Below are positions 13,715 to 24,932 of a DNA stretch of 64,000 bases, piece by piece (position 1 is the first letter of the stretch; the number at the start of each line of letters is the position of its first letter). This DNA comes from Pseudisothecium myosuroides. Lineage: Eukaryota; Streptophyta; Bryopsida; Hypnales; Lembophyllaceae. The translations under genes and the position numbers were made by a program. The stretch covers positions 1-64,000 of the forward strand of contig CATOGU010000091.1 in NCBI GenBank assembly GCA_951799445.1, in the 5' to 3' direction. The notes below the pieces were generated by a model. That model had not been told where the DNA came from and searched no databases. It saw only the letters and a list, made by a program, of their open reading frames with translations.

Positions 13715-14098
13715 TCAGTGTTGTAAAAGAAGACGGCGCGTCAAGCTCCTCAAATGCGTCCTTTTCAGAAAGTTCCGTAGCATCCCCTCGCGCTAAAACC
13801 CGCATTTCTCCAGAACCCGTTGCGACCCGATGTTGGTGGTCATCGTGTAAGCCTGGATGCGCGCCAGCCCGAACTCTTGGAAGCCCGCTTGCACAGCCAC
13901 TTTCGTTGCCTGCGTGGCGATCCCCTTGCCTCAAAACTCCTTCGCCAATATGTAGCTCAAATTGCCACGGACAGCGTGGGCATTCACTCCCATGGTGAGC
14001 TAAATGGCGCCGGCTGGCACACCATTCACACAGATGAGTCGGTACCACGGGTGAGGTGCCACTGTCACGGCGAAGTAGCGCTCAAGCTCCACATCTGA
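13715..14098 (-). pseudogene. GNAT-type N-acetyltransferase pseudogene
   Basis: Translating the minus strand from 14098 gives an intronless GNAT (acetyl-CoA-dependent acyltransferase) domain, close to small plant and bacterial RimJ/RimL-like proteins. Visible in order are PHPWYRLICVNGVPAGAI (beta strands of the fold), YILAKEF-x-GKGIAT (the acetyl-CoA pyrophosphate-binding Q/R-x-x-G-x-G/A loop) and GSQRVLEKCGF-x-REGMLRNF (the conserved C-terminal segment). Three in-frame stops interrupt it: TAG at 14002-14000, TGA at 13933-13931 where the family normally has Trp before GKGIAT, and TAG at 13795-13793 after CGF. The last two are explained by single transitions (TGG to TGA, CAG or CGG to TAG). 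The N-terminal third of a normal GNAT protein is not recognisable upstream. The frame ends at TGA 13717-13715. This is a dead, possibly retroposed or transposon-captured copy. Confidence 0.8.
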
Positions 14099-14898
14099 GC
14101 GAAGACTGGCGTTCGGGGTGGTGGGTGAGTTAGAATGGTTCACTTCCTATTCCAATGCAAGAATTTGTGAACGTTTAGATGAATTTCATACCACGTTCAG
14201 CAGCCAGGATCGTTTTCGTATTATTTGATGGCAGATTGTTCCGATTTCTTTGTGGTCTGCTTAGTTTTCTTCGTGCCCATCAAGGAGTAATTCTTTTCAT
14301 TAGACTGTACCTTGTCGACTTGAATTGAGAGTTTATGGCGTTCTACAGCCTTTCAAAACAAGTTCAGAGACCAACTTTAGTGTGAGGTATAATAACTTAT
14401 ACTGTATATCTTGTTCAACAGAACAGGACAAACTCTAGCAATTGCAGGATCCACTGGCTTGATTGTAATTTACTTCTTAGCGTCGACGCCGTTGGATAGA
14501 GCCTCCGTCAGAATTGCTCGATTTGTAGATGCAATCACTCATCGGAGTGTCTGAGGAGCGAGCACGCGTCGAAGGAGTGAAGATCGACACCCGTGTCGCG
14601 GGTACTCCTGCAGTGAGCTTGTGGAGGAAGGTTTGCAAGCATTTTCTGCCGCAAGTAGAGTTTTGAAACGGTTTTGGAGTTTATGCTTATGTAGTGGTGA
14701 TGGAAGTCAGGTGCCCATTTGTCAATGCTGGTGTATTGCCAAAACGGCTTGAAAATGATTTCAAAGCTCTTTCTACAACCGCCTGTTATCTAGAGCATAT
14801 TTGGTTTCGTTATCATACTCTCACCTAATCGTTGTGTACATGAAATACTATATTTTAGCGGAATCTTTTTCATGGAATGTTCTTGTTGCCATTTCTGA
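14099..14898. other. relic region between two pseudogenes
   Basis: Moderate-GC DNA between the minus-strand GNAT relic and the plus-strand Ser-rich relic. I see no continuous coding frame. It could hold the divergent upstream regions of both. Confidence 0.4.
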
Positions 14899-15363
14899 AC
14901 CATCGGCGTCGTTCCCTGGATTGACAGAGAACATTTCGCCAGGCTTCGTGAAAGCAAGTTTTTCCAAACACAGCAACCCAGACACGAAACCTTGGCGGCA
15001 ACATCTTACACCCGAGTGTGTGTCCCCAAACCTGGGTCCCAAGAGCTTGTACTGAAGGCCAAAAAGCACGTAACCTTGGCTACCCCGAATTCTAGAAGTG
15101 ACGGTCCATTCGGAGCCCCCTGAAAAACTCCTGCTCACTGGAGTGGTAGTAGTAGTAGTGGTACTAGTTTTAGTGGTGCTACTCCCAGCTTTGAGAATCA
15201 GTCCACTGCTTCCGAAAGCAACAGCCACAGTGACGACTCCAATGACGACCTAATTGCAAGGAGTTACGAGAGGTTTGAAGGGCGGAGTGAGGAAGGGGAG
15301 GGCTCTCTTGAAGGGTGCACAAGCTCGGATCAAGTGGATCCCAAGAAAGCCAAACGGTATTGA
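14899..15363 (+). pseudogene. broken reading frame, Ser/acidic-rich C-terminus, family unknown
   Basis: One plus-strand frame is open for 74 codons (14899-15120), has a TGA at 15121-15123, and is open for another 79 codons to TGA 15361-15363. The first part contains VVPWIDREHFARLRESKFF and CVPKPGSQELVLKAKKH. After the stop there is a Ser/Gly run (SGSSSSSGTSFSG) and an acidic tail (SDDSNDDL, SEEGEG) ending in a basic VDPKKAKRY. The frame is also closed upstream by TGA at 14896-14898. Codon use and amino-acid make-up look protein-like, and a 153-codon near-open frame is unlikely by chance. I do not recognise the family. The minus-strand frame over 14848-15228 (126 codons, Thr-run) is the alternative; I prefer the plus reading because the homopolymer run and tail are typical of low-complexity C-termini. 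Confidence 0.45.
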
Positions 15364-16054
15364 CTGCAACTCATTCGAAAAATTCCAAAGAATTTAAATT
15401 TTAGAATTTTAGAATTTTAGAATAGGATTGAGATCGGCCTCTTTTGTACCGCTCGCTTTTAGATACTGATGCATGCGGAGAGGTGCAATACTGTTTGATG
15501 CAAGTCCTTTGGAAGAAAAGTTTAAGTTGGTTGTCAAAGTAGTTGAACGCGTCTTGTTGAACATCTTTGGTGCAGGTTCGAACTTGCACAAATACGAGGC
15601 TGTCGAATGGAATGAAGAGTTAACCCAAAGAATGTTAGTCCTCATTTAGCTGCGCATTTCTGTCCTGAGGTGAGAATCTCAGGCCTTAGTATTGCTCTGA
15701 TGGAATGTTTTCTTCTATGTGTTGCTGGTATCATTAATTTGCGTTGCGTCCAATCTGCAATCATACGTTACTGAGAGTTTTGTTGGATGTTACTCTGCAG
15801 TTGCTCGAGGGGGTAGGTGGTCAATTTTGAGTGTTTGGAGTATACACAACTAATTTTTTCTTGGAGAGAACTATGGACAATGAGACATACATCCCCTCTG
15901 GTGTTGAGCGCATCATTTTAGGTTAGTCCGTCATTATAAAACCTCCGCCGATTGTCCCTTTTGGAAGCAAGCTTCGCTAGGTTTACGCGAGAGCAATTGA
16001 AAATTCCTTGGAGTGAGGTGATCATCCAATCTGCAATCATACGTTACGATGCTT
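15364..16054. other. relic region, no gene seen
   Basis: Contains a short TTTTAGAA triplication at about 15398-15424 and two copies of the string CCAATCTGCAATCATACGTTAC (about 15749 and 16026), so it has internal duplication. The 95-codon frame beginning in this stretch (15952-16239) shows no domain. Confidence 0.4.
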
Positions 16055-16722
16055 GGAGATTTACTCAATTGGGGAGGGTAAGCTTAGATATTGGGGTTGT
16101 TCATGTGAGATGTTGTGGTTTAGGTTTCTTGCTTTTCATGAGTTGCAATATCTGTTGCAGCTTTCTTTCAGTGTATGGGATTAGAAGATATTGCCAGTCA
16201 TACATGATACTTTGTGTTTCTGTTGAAGTCAAGTTTTGAAGCTTGTTGTGTTCATTAAACATTGTTGATGCAACAAGTTGTCTTGATGAAATTTTGTCAT
16301 TTTAAGTTGGCAAGACTATTGTGGTGCAGGACAACAATAAGTTGCGGTGAATTTGGAGACGATTGTGAACGACTTGGTGTGAAGATTCCGCTTGCTATTC
16401 ACTGTATTATTCTTAGTTCAAAAAGGCCATGACCGTGGTTAGTGGCCACCAAATTAAAGTACTTCATTGAGTTTTGTTAGCCAGCTTTGCATTTAGTCTT
16501 AAGGTAAGAGGTTCTCAATGCACCCATTTGAGAGCTGAAATTGAATTTAGACAGGCCAAACTTCTCGAAAGGTAGATGGAAGTGACATCTCACACATGCC
16601 TACATCATGAAATGTAAACTATTTGTATATTCTTGATATTGTTTATACAAAAAAATTCAATATTTGTACTAAGGATTGTGGATGACATAATATTCCAATA
16701 CCTTGAGTGTTTGTTTGTTGTA
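16055..16722 (+). repeat. mosaic blocks shared with 40228-42591
   Basis: 16055-16187 matches 40228-40362, 16188-16280 matches 41370-41460, and 16330-16722 matches 42203-42591, all in direct orientation and largely co-linear. The last block ends sharply in both copies after GTTTGTTTGTTGTATGAT, so 16722/42591 is a candidate element boundary. No protein is encoded that I recognise. Confidence 0.7.
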
Positions 16723-17426
16723 TGATATTGAGTACATTTTTTAATTGAATTTTGTGAATAGTGAATGAATTCCTCACAATCTTGGATGATGGTTACAAAA
16801 AAAAATTCTAAAAAAATTTGTGTTTACATAAAAAGAGGAAAAAATATGGCATTTAACAATGTATTAGCAATTTGGAAGTTATGACATGAGTCATAAAAAG
16901 TACCAAATTAAAGTTAAGAGTAAAATTGAAAATATAAAAGTTATTATTCATTTTTATTAAATTGCAATTTCAATGTAATTTTAAAGATGACTTTGATTGT
17001 ATTGATGGTCCTTTGTAGTCCATTCAAGTTTATGATTTTAACTTCAAAGTTATTGTAATATTGATAAAATCTTCTTACTTTGGTGCAGGTGAAGTGTTTG
17101 GAGGTGTAAACTTCATCATCCTATGTGTTGAATTTATACAACATTGGAATTAGGTAAGTTGTTCATATTTGAAATGCTTTTTTATTTGATTTCATCAATT
17201 ATGTATTTGTGATTTGGTAACAACAGTGTATATTTACACTTTTTTGTGCTTCCCAAAAAGGTTGTACTATCTTAGTGATTTAGCATCACATTCGATTTCT
17301 TTGTAATTATTTGTGATTGTTTGTATTTGGTGAGTCAACCTTAGTAAATAGTTTTTTTAATTTCTAAATCCAAAATATTGCTTGTTGTTTAGAAGACTTG
17401 ACCTCAATTATGCAAATTTGGTTTAG
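16723..17426. other. AT-rich intergenic, no gene seen
   Basis: Nothing recognisable on either strand. Confidence 0.5.
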
Positions 17427-18060
17427 GCTAGTTGTTGTATTCCAAACTATATATTTAAAACTTTAAAAGCTTGACAATTTGAAGTAAATGTAAAAGACTT
17501 TATAATTTTAAAAGAATTGTTGGAGAATGCCTCCGCATTGGCTTTAAATAAAGGCCCTGACTTTAATTTATTAAACCAGGGTTGGATGTTAAAGCCATTT
17601 TCTACTGGATAAAGGTAGGGTGTTTATTTATTAAACCTCTATTGGATGCCACGTGGTTAATTTGCGCTTTTGGGTTCATGGCTTCTTCCAATGATTGTTA
17701 AAAAAGAAAGTTAATTGAATAATTTAACATTTTAATTTTGAATGCTAGTTGTTGTATTCCAAACTATATATTTAAAACTTTAAAAGCTTGACAATTTGAA
17801 GTAAATGTAAAAGACTTTATAATTTTAAAAGAATTGTTGGAGAATGCCTCCGCATTGGCTTTAAATAAAGGCCCTGACTTTAATTTATTAAACCAGGGTT
17901 GGATGTTAAAGCCGTTTTCTACTGGATAAAGGTAGGGTGTTTATTTATTAAACCTCTATTGGATGCCACGTGGTTAATTTGCGCTTTTGGGTTCATGGCT
18001 TCTTCCAATGATTGTTAAAAAAGGAAGTTAATTGAATAATTTAACATTATTATTTTAAAA
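17427..18060 (+). repeat. 317-bp tandem duplication, near-identical
   Basis: Unit 1 is 17427-17743 and unit 2 begins at 17744 and runs to about 18050-18060. Corresponding landmarks (GCTAGTTGTTGTATTCC, GAATTGTTGGAGAATGCC) are exactly 317 bp apart. By eye only about two substitutions separate the copies (GCCATTTTC versus GCCGTTTTC; AAAGAAAG versus AAAGGAAG). The unit contains ATGCCACGTGG. It is a recent event compared with every other repeat in the window. Confidence 0.9.
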
Positions 18061-18122
18061 TGATAGGTTAATTTTTAGAGTATGAATTTTGAAATTTAAA
18101 GAACTAATTATCAAATTAATAT

Positions 18123-18420
18123 TTAACCCCTAGAAGACCGGCATGCATTTTTTGGTTGTATAGAAATTTTGGCCAGGTATGTGTAACTAGAGATTTCTAT
18201 ATTTTAAGCTAAAATTTTAATAAAAGGTGGACACAAGGAGTATCTTTCATATGCACTAAATTTTAGCACATTTAAAAATAGTAGTCAAAAGTTATGGCCA
18301 AATATGTTACTTTTTTTTGTAACTGGGCAGTTTGGACAGCAAAAAAAATTTGGCAAAATTTTTTTATTTTTTGTTTAATATTTTTTTGAATATTTGAAAA
18401 TTTGAATTAAAGTGGGAATG
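18123..18420 (+). mobile_element. TTAA-type element, left end only
   Basis: TTAACCCCTAGAAGACCGGC begins a stretch homologous to the first ~200 bp of the element at 2822-3754 (shared TGCATTTTTTGG, TATAGAAATTTTGG, ACTAGAGATTT, AAAAGTTATGGCC). The right end was not found, so it is truncated or interrupted. Confidence 0.5.
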
Positions 18421-18643
18421 ACCAGCCTGTGACCCAACTTGTGTGAGTGAGCTGGAATGTTGCCCAGTTTAAGGGTGCAAACATGGCTCCTTGACTTTAC
18501 AAAGGAATTTTTGGGTTGCAAGGTTGGTTGCTCATTCACTCACATCCCAATTAGCATCAGGTTAGACACCCATGAGGGTCTTTTCAATTGAAAAAGTAAA
18601 TTAATTGAGAACGTTAAAGCATCCTAGTCTAAACAACAATTTG

Positions 18644-18950
18644 AATTTATATTTGGCACAGTGGAAAATCCAGTGGCATTCTTGTAGAGAATATAAAGCC
18701 TGTTGTCATTTGAATTTAGATTTGGTGCAATAGAAATTCCAATGGCATTTCTACACAGAATGTAAAGCTTGCTCTCATGGCTACAATAGTTCAAAATTGG
18801 AAGTTTGCATAATGAGAGCACTACATCATGCCGGATCCTAAAACCAAAACAATGTAAAGTCTTCTACTCTTAAACTACAGTAGTTCAAAATCTGAAGTTT
18901 GCACAATGAGAAAACTTTGTCATGCCGAACCTTGAACCAAAAGAACAGAT
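18644..18950. repeat. two pairs of short tandem duplications
   Basis: 18644-18704 and 18706-18770 are two diverged ~62-bp units (TTTGGCACAGTGGAAA / TTTGGTGCAATAGAAA, then CCAGTGGCATTC / CCAATGGCATTT). A second pair, about 18781-18835 and 18877-18935, shares TTCAAAAT-TGAAGTTTGCA and ATGAGA...TCATGCCG. The minus-strand frame 18624-18821 reads through as a two-unit protein repeat, but no family is recognised and it may be non-coding. Confidence 0.6.
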
Positions 18951-19093
18951 ATGCTATAGTAGCCATGGATGTTGTAGTAGCCATGAACAAGTGCAAGGCT
19001 TATATGAACAAAATGGACACTGAACTAAGTATCCCACTTCCAAACAATGCAATCTCCAAACCATAAGTAGCAAGAACACTAAGGCTTGGACAT

Positions 19094-19660
19094 CTATGGT
19101 CCATTATAATCAGCTTCGCCGTCTATGATGAATTGGAAGTCTGTGCTGAATTGGAAAAAGGATGCCATGCCGGACATGAATTGAGGTGCTGAATCAGAAG
19201 AGGTGTCATCATCTATGAGGGAGCCCATATTTGAGCTCTGGATCTCATCCTCCTGCAATCCACCTTGTCCCACTTGCTCAAGCTGGTTCTCAAAGCCCAA
19301 ACTCAAATCTCTCCCTGAATCCACATTTGATGGGTAGTTAACTTCTTGGTCGGAGTAGTACACATTGTCCTCCTCAGGCCAGTCATCCCACTCATTTTGA
19401 AAAGGTTTGCAAATCTTAAAGTGGTAACCATTTTCAGCCATCTCTGCCAGAAACGCAACGCCAGAGTATAATTCCATTTTCCGGAATTCCCTATTCGTTG
19501 CCTTTGTCCAATGTAACTCCTCACCATTGGCTTTATCTAGCAGAGCCCTCACGTCATCTCCACCAAAGAAAGGGAGCTTCCCCTTTGTCCGCTCTACTTC
19601 ACTATCAACCCCTTTCAAATAATTACGTAGTTGAGACTTGGTTTTAGGTAGGCATGCCAT
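19094..19660 (-). CDS. hypothetical acidic protein, 188 aa
   Basis: A true ATG opens a 188-codon single-exon frame ending in TAG, of distinctly higher GC than the AT-rich flanks. The N-terminal third is basic/mixed (MACLPKTKSQLRNYL, then ERTKGKLPFFGGDDVRALLD). The rest is acidic, with WDDWPEEDNVYYSD and DDDTSSDSAP, and the protein ends ADYNGP. There is no signal peptide, membrane segment or domain I recognise. No same-strand exon is evident beside it, so it may be a single-exon orphan gene, the last exon of a longer gene, or a captured fragment. The 3' flank (lower coordinates) carries the small tandem repeats at 18.64-18.95 kb. The overlapping 19303-19527 frame is a shadow. Confidence 0.45.
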   Translation of the reverse strand: MACLPKTKSQLRNYLKGVDSEVERTKGKLPFFGGDDVRALLDKANGEELHWTKATNREFRKMELYSGVAFLAEMAENGYHFKICKPFQNEWDDWPEEDNVYYSDQEVNYPSNVDSGRDLSLGFENQLEQVGQGGLQEDEIQSSNMGSLIDDDTSSDSAPQFMSGMASFFQFSTDFQFIIDGEADYNGP

Positions 19661-20478
19661 ATTAACAATAGTCTATCCAACAGCATTCAACTCAACAACA
19701 AACAAGCACAAACATTCCCGAAATAAGTGAGAACTGCAAATGAGGAGTTTTTGTTCGCCAGTAGTTATGGAACCTCTATTCTAACCTCTCAATCCCAAAG
19801 TCTCCTCAAAGGACACTTAGGATTTTAGGCAAGCACGTGTAACCTGAAATTTTGATTTGATTTGATTTTTTGAAATTTTCTTTGAAGATAGGGAATCAAA
19901 TTAGCTTTCCAGTGGTATAGTTTTTTTTCAATTGGTGCCTAGGAGCAAGAATTTTGCCATTTGAAGTCTTAAAAGCAATTCACTGAGCAAAAAAAAAAGA
20001 GGAAAAAAATTATTTTTATTTTTATTTTTAATTTTTTCTTGAAAGATTATGTTTTTGTCTATGTTTGAAGCTTTGGTTCATTCTATTTAAACTAAAAATG
20101 AGAAAGTAATGTATAATCTTGTTTTTAGGGCAATCTAAGCATTTTCTCCAAAAAACAACTTATAAAATAATTTTTGGATGCAAATTTAAAATTCTTTGAA
20201 ATATGTTTTTGGCATGGTCAAGTTTGTTTTTAAAAACAATCCCACCATTGGAAATATGGTCTTTCAATTCCATCTTAGAGCTATTAAGAATTTAGTGTTT
20301 TGTTCAAACTTGGATCTACTTCTACTTAACAATTTTTTTATATGTGAAAATTAAGTTTTGATATCCTGAATTTTTTTCCTAGACTCTCAATTCAAATGTT
20401 CAACATAAAAAATGTGAACTTTATGGCGTGTACTTCAACAGGCTTGTGTTAAAAACAAAGAAAAGAAAAGAAAAGAAA
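19661..20478. other. AT-rich intergenic; old TTAA-family remnant
   Basis: 19790-20440 resembles the interior of the 25397-26237 element (shared CTCC..GGACACTT..GATTT.GGCA, CTTTCCAG.GGTATA, AAGTAATG.A.AATCTTGTTTTT). It is an old degraded copy without clear ends. Confidence 0.45.
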
Positions 20479-21010
20479 TCTACTAGGGTCACTGCCAAAT
20501 CTATAGGCTCCACACCTTCAAATCTTTGATGCAAGCGCTATTGGAGATTGATTTTTTCTTGTCGGCTCCGGCCATCTTAAAATTCCATAGGCAGGGTGGT
20601 TTGGGTGGATTGCAAAAGGTCAATGGTCAAAGTGCGCATCCCTCATGCGTGTACGCATGATGCTAAATCCTTCATTTGAAGTGGGCCAAGAAAGTTGGAT
20701 TTTCCTCGGGGGAAAACACAAGAATTTTTGGTTTTTTGCAAAACTCATTTTCTACAAATCCTACATTTATATTTGCAATAAAAAATCCCAAGTAATTAGC
20801 TCTAAAGAAGTCTAGAGCATACTCTAGGCACAGCTCAAAATATATATAGCATTTGTATAATCTAACATATTGATCAATACGCTTGAATATGTAGCGTTGG
20901 GAATCCATATAACCACATTAGATATGTTGAAAGTTCATAAGTTGGTGGTCTACATTATTTTTGCATCTTCAAGCTTTATGAATAAATATTGATTCAAAGA
21001 GGTTTATTAT
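20479..21010 (+). repeat. 532-bp dispersed repeat, uninterrupted copy
   Basis: Its first ~360 bp (to about 20840) match 28000-28366, and its last ~170 bp (20841-21010) match 30060-30245. Here the two parts are adjacent. In the other copy they are separated by about 1.7 kb that includes a TTAA-type element. Non-coding. Confidence 0.75.
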
Positions 21011-24000
21011 TGCATATTATACTAACTAAGGGCTATTTCACACTATGGATGGAGTCATGAAGGTTGTTTTGTAGGACTCCTTGCTGCCACTTGTTGTTCA
21101 TGGTGTGCACATTCAGTGGATAGGGTGGGACAACTTAACTCCCCAAAATTCCAATGCCCAGCTTCCAATCACCTTGGCCAATTTTGATGCAATTTATTGA
21201 ACTTGTAGAAGGAGGCAAGATGTCCTAGATGAGATGGTAGAGGGGGTAGCACACATCCTTGAGACCATCATTATTTTAAATAATAGTTAAATTAAACAAA
21301 ATTAATATTACAAACAAACAAAATAGAAGTGCACTGGATAAATGTCACCTGGCAAAAGGCATAAAAGTATTCTATAATTTTTAAATTCAATTTTTTATTT
21401 TTTATTTTTTATTTTTATAATTATTATTTTTCTTTTTTTCTATTTTTCATTTCTATATGCAATACATACATATGCAATTTGTTGGATAAATTTTTGAGAG
21501 TAATTAAACAATGAAGTCATCCATCGGACACTTTTGGTCTTCAGTATTCTTCAAGGGTTAAGGAACATTCCATATGTACCTTGGATCAAAATATTTTTAA
21601 GAAAAAAGAGATATCTAACATGTAGTCAAAAGCCTTAACAACATCCTAAGTATTAGAATGCAAATGGGGCTAGTAGATGTAAACGGTCCCACTTTAATCT
21701 GGCAATCATATTGAAGGAGTATTTAAAATTTCAAGGATGCAAAGATGCAAGGATCACATTGAAAAAGGGAGCAAGGACTACAATAGGACTTGAGGCTTTT
21801 TCAATTGGTTCGAGGTACCTTGCTCAAAAAGCATCCATGCTCAAAAAGCAATCATGAACCAAAGATATGTCTTGTTTTCTTCAATGTACTAGTAATGTAC
21901 TTGGACATTTTAAGAGGTGGTTACTTTTAGTGACCACTGCATTTTAACTTCAAAAATTCATACCTAATTTCATGGAGGTCCTCAAAATATGAAACAAGGG
22001 TGTGAGGATGTGAAGACCTTGTTCTTCGTCTGCAATTCTACGACCGATTCAGCCTAAAACAAGGAACTTGTTGATTCTACCTCTGCTTCATAGCACTAGA
22101 AGGAGGCCCTGTTTTTTTGGACTTTACCATGAAATAAGGTTGTTTTTTATAACATAAGCTAAGAAGAAGGATTTCGGTCATGGGAGGTTGAATTCATTTC
22201 CATATTGCTGCAAACATGTGGATGAGTGGGTGAAAACAACCGACCTTCTGTCATGTCCGACATCCATATTTCACATAACATTAGGAAAATAAAATGACGT
22301 TTTCCAAAACGCCCCAAACAACAGGACTATGTCACGTCAGCTTGAGGTTTTGTTTAAGTACTGCAAATTAGCATGAGGTGGTGTAAAACACTAACCATGC
22401 ATGAAAAACACATATGAAGGTCAGGTCCTTTGCATCCTTTCACCAAGGAAATGAAAGGATGGATGAAAAAGTTAAGTTTGCGCTGTAATTTCCATTCCTT
22501 TGCCAATATAGAGAAAATGTCATTGAAGAGGGAAAAAAAACAATGTGAAATGCGTTTCATTGTACATGAAATCCATTAAACAGTGTGAACCTTTTTTGCG
22601 TGTATTTTCCACTTTTTTGAAATCAGGTCCTTAGTTTTAGAAGGATTCTTTACCCAATGCATCTATTATTTAATCCATCCTTCTCTCATTGCAGTGACTC
22701 CATCCCCGCATTCACCTGCAACTATTAAAAAAAAAGTGAAAGCTACAAATTGAAAGCAACTTTTCATTCCATTGAGTTTGATACCACCTTCCATGCATTC
22801 TCTATGGAGCAATTGTACATATTTTCTTTTGAAAATGAAAAATAATTACAAATTATTCTTTCTATGTATTTGTTTTTTAACACTTATACAATCAATATTG
22901 ATTCAAAAAGTTTGCAAAAAGTTTCAAAAAAATTGTCCAACTTTGAATGCTAATATCTTCCAATCCATACGGTCAAATTTGATGAAATTTTTACCACATT
23001 ATCTCAAACAAGTGAAGTACAAGATACTACGGCTAGATTCTTAAAAAAATGTTTTTTTTGCTTTTTTGGGTGAATGTAGTAGAAATGGCAGCTTTCTATG
23101 GTTTTCGACATTTATTATACCACTTGTATAAATGTGATCAAATTTTTAACTTTTCAATTTTCAAAAAATTTAAAGATAACATGAATCAAATTCTACTCAA
23201 TTAGCCACAGTTGTAGTTTGTATCATCTCAAATCACTTGTACAAACAACAATTGCTTTTCAATTGAAATAAAATCCGACTTTGCCCAATATACAACTTTT
23301 ATGTTTGTAATTTTGAATTCATTCACATGAATATAGCATGATCATCAAATGCAAAAAACAAGAAATATAAACAAATTTGTGACGTAGTGTCACCAAAATT
23401 TATGCCTAAACCAATTGTCTGCAAGTCCAAGCACTAGCAAAACCCAATTGAAGGTGATTTTCATAATTAGCTCCCAAGTCCCTAAAATTGAACGCTCATA
23501 AATGTGCTCAATCTTTAAATGTAATGTAACATTGCATTAATGGAGATAATGTACTGTATAGTCACACTACCAACATTCCGCTACCTGGTACGAAAACGTT
23601 GTCTAAAATGGGCATGCTATGATGCTCGAGGTACTTAGGCCAAAGAAAACAACGACCTGCAAACTCAAATCCTACAAGTCAAAAGCACAATATTTACAAC
23701 TTCAAAATAAAAAATTATTGGATTTCCAATAAAAAATTATATTCAATTCTTCCCAAATGGTTAGGTTTCATCTTTCAAACATCTTATAGAAAATCCTTAG
23801 ATTCTGCAATTTGTTGCTTTCTAGAATATATTGAAGAAAAAGTTGGGGTATATATAAAAATTCTCAAAAGAAATTTATATTTATACTTAAAAAAATAGTA
23901 AGTAGAACGAGATAGGGTTTGCTTCAAAACACTATATTATTAGGAATTTAGATATGGAACTGAAAAATTTAAACTCTAATGGATGTAATGTTGTATTAAC

Positions 24001-24080
24001 CAATTTACATTTTCTCCCTATTTTTGAATTTCTTTCTAGAATATTGGAATTTGAATGACATGTAGTTTTTTATATAAGTA
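21011..24080. other. AT-rich intergenic, no gene seen
   Basis: Short open frames (for example 22772-23044 plus, 22354-22560 minus) lack domains. 22930-23050 is homologous to 59590-59720 (shared CTAATATCTTCCAATC, GGTCAAATTTGATGAAA), i.e. another TTAA-family interior. 21505-21560 is an inverted match to 60225-60275. Confidence 0.45.
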
Positions 24081-24190
24081 GTGTGTGTGTATATATATAT
24101 ATGGGGTGGGTGGTGTGGTGTGGTGTTGTGTGTGTGTGTATGTGTGTGTGTGTGTGTATGGGTACATGTATGTGGGTATATATGTCTGTG
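24081..24190. repeat. GT/TA microsatellite
   Basis: A run of GT dinucleotides interrupted by TA and GGTG units, about 110 bp. Simple-sequence repeat. Confidence 0.95.
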
Positions 24191-24435
24191 TTAATGCAGT
24201 ACAAACTTTTTATCTAGGAAGAAAGTGAAATTTTTGAATTGCCTATGATTTAGAATCAAAGAGTAAGTGAAGTTGTTTTTTGAAGTTTTGACATTAATTA
24301 TTTCACATAAATGAGAAGCTAAATGATCAAAACAACACTTCAAAGGACTTTAATCATGATAAAAAATAAATATGACCATTGGAACAATTAGAAATTATTA
24401 ATCACAAAGTTCTTAATGTGTTTTAAGATTGAGTG

Positions 24436-24460
24436 CACTACAAGAGAAAGGGGTGTATTT
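24436..24460 (+). mobile_element. lone CACTA-type left terminus
   Basis: CACTACAAGAGAAAGGGGT matches the terminus at 10272 exactly over 19 bp. No paired right end was located, so this is a truncated or unresolved element. Confidence 0.4.
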
Positions 24461-24932
24461 AGGATGATAGATTAGTATGAGATTGCTGAAATTTGTTTCA
24501 ATGTTCCTAATAGGTCACGTTGAATATAGAAAATGAATAAAGTGAAATATTGAAATACTTATCGGTCATCACTTCTTTAACGGTCGGCTGCTCTGCTAAC
24601 TACCCAGCACACACGCCAGTTTAACGCCACGCCATCCGCCATCCACCTGGCCAAGTGGCAAATTGCCACAGGCTGATCCCAAATTTCCTGGTGGTTGGCA
24701 TTGGTTGAGGAGCTCCCCCACACACTTGAGCTTATCCTACTGCCCCACGCCATGGAAAAAAACACAGATGCGCTGAAAACAATTTTAAAAACATACTAGT
24801 GTGCCGTTGCTACAACCAAAATATAAGCAATAGAAATTTTTTAATTTGAAATTTGAAAATAAATGTGTAATGCACAAAGGAGTGCAAGGGTTTTATTGCA
24901 GGGTGAGTTTGCGTACGAATAGAATAGAATAT

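Noticed and set aside
13820..14098. 92-codon plus-strand frame over the GNAT relic
   Set aside because: Antisense shadow of the minus-strand GNAT pseudogene.
14848..15228. 126-codon minus-strand frame with a Thr run
   Set aside because: It overlaps the plus-strand Ser-rich frame; the Thr run is the antisense reading of the repeated AGT/GGT codons and the rest shows no domain.
15573..15595. tRNA-like B-box string GGTTCGAACTTG
   Set aside because: No A box at the right distance and no cloverleaf-forming flanks.
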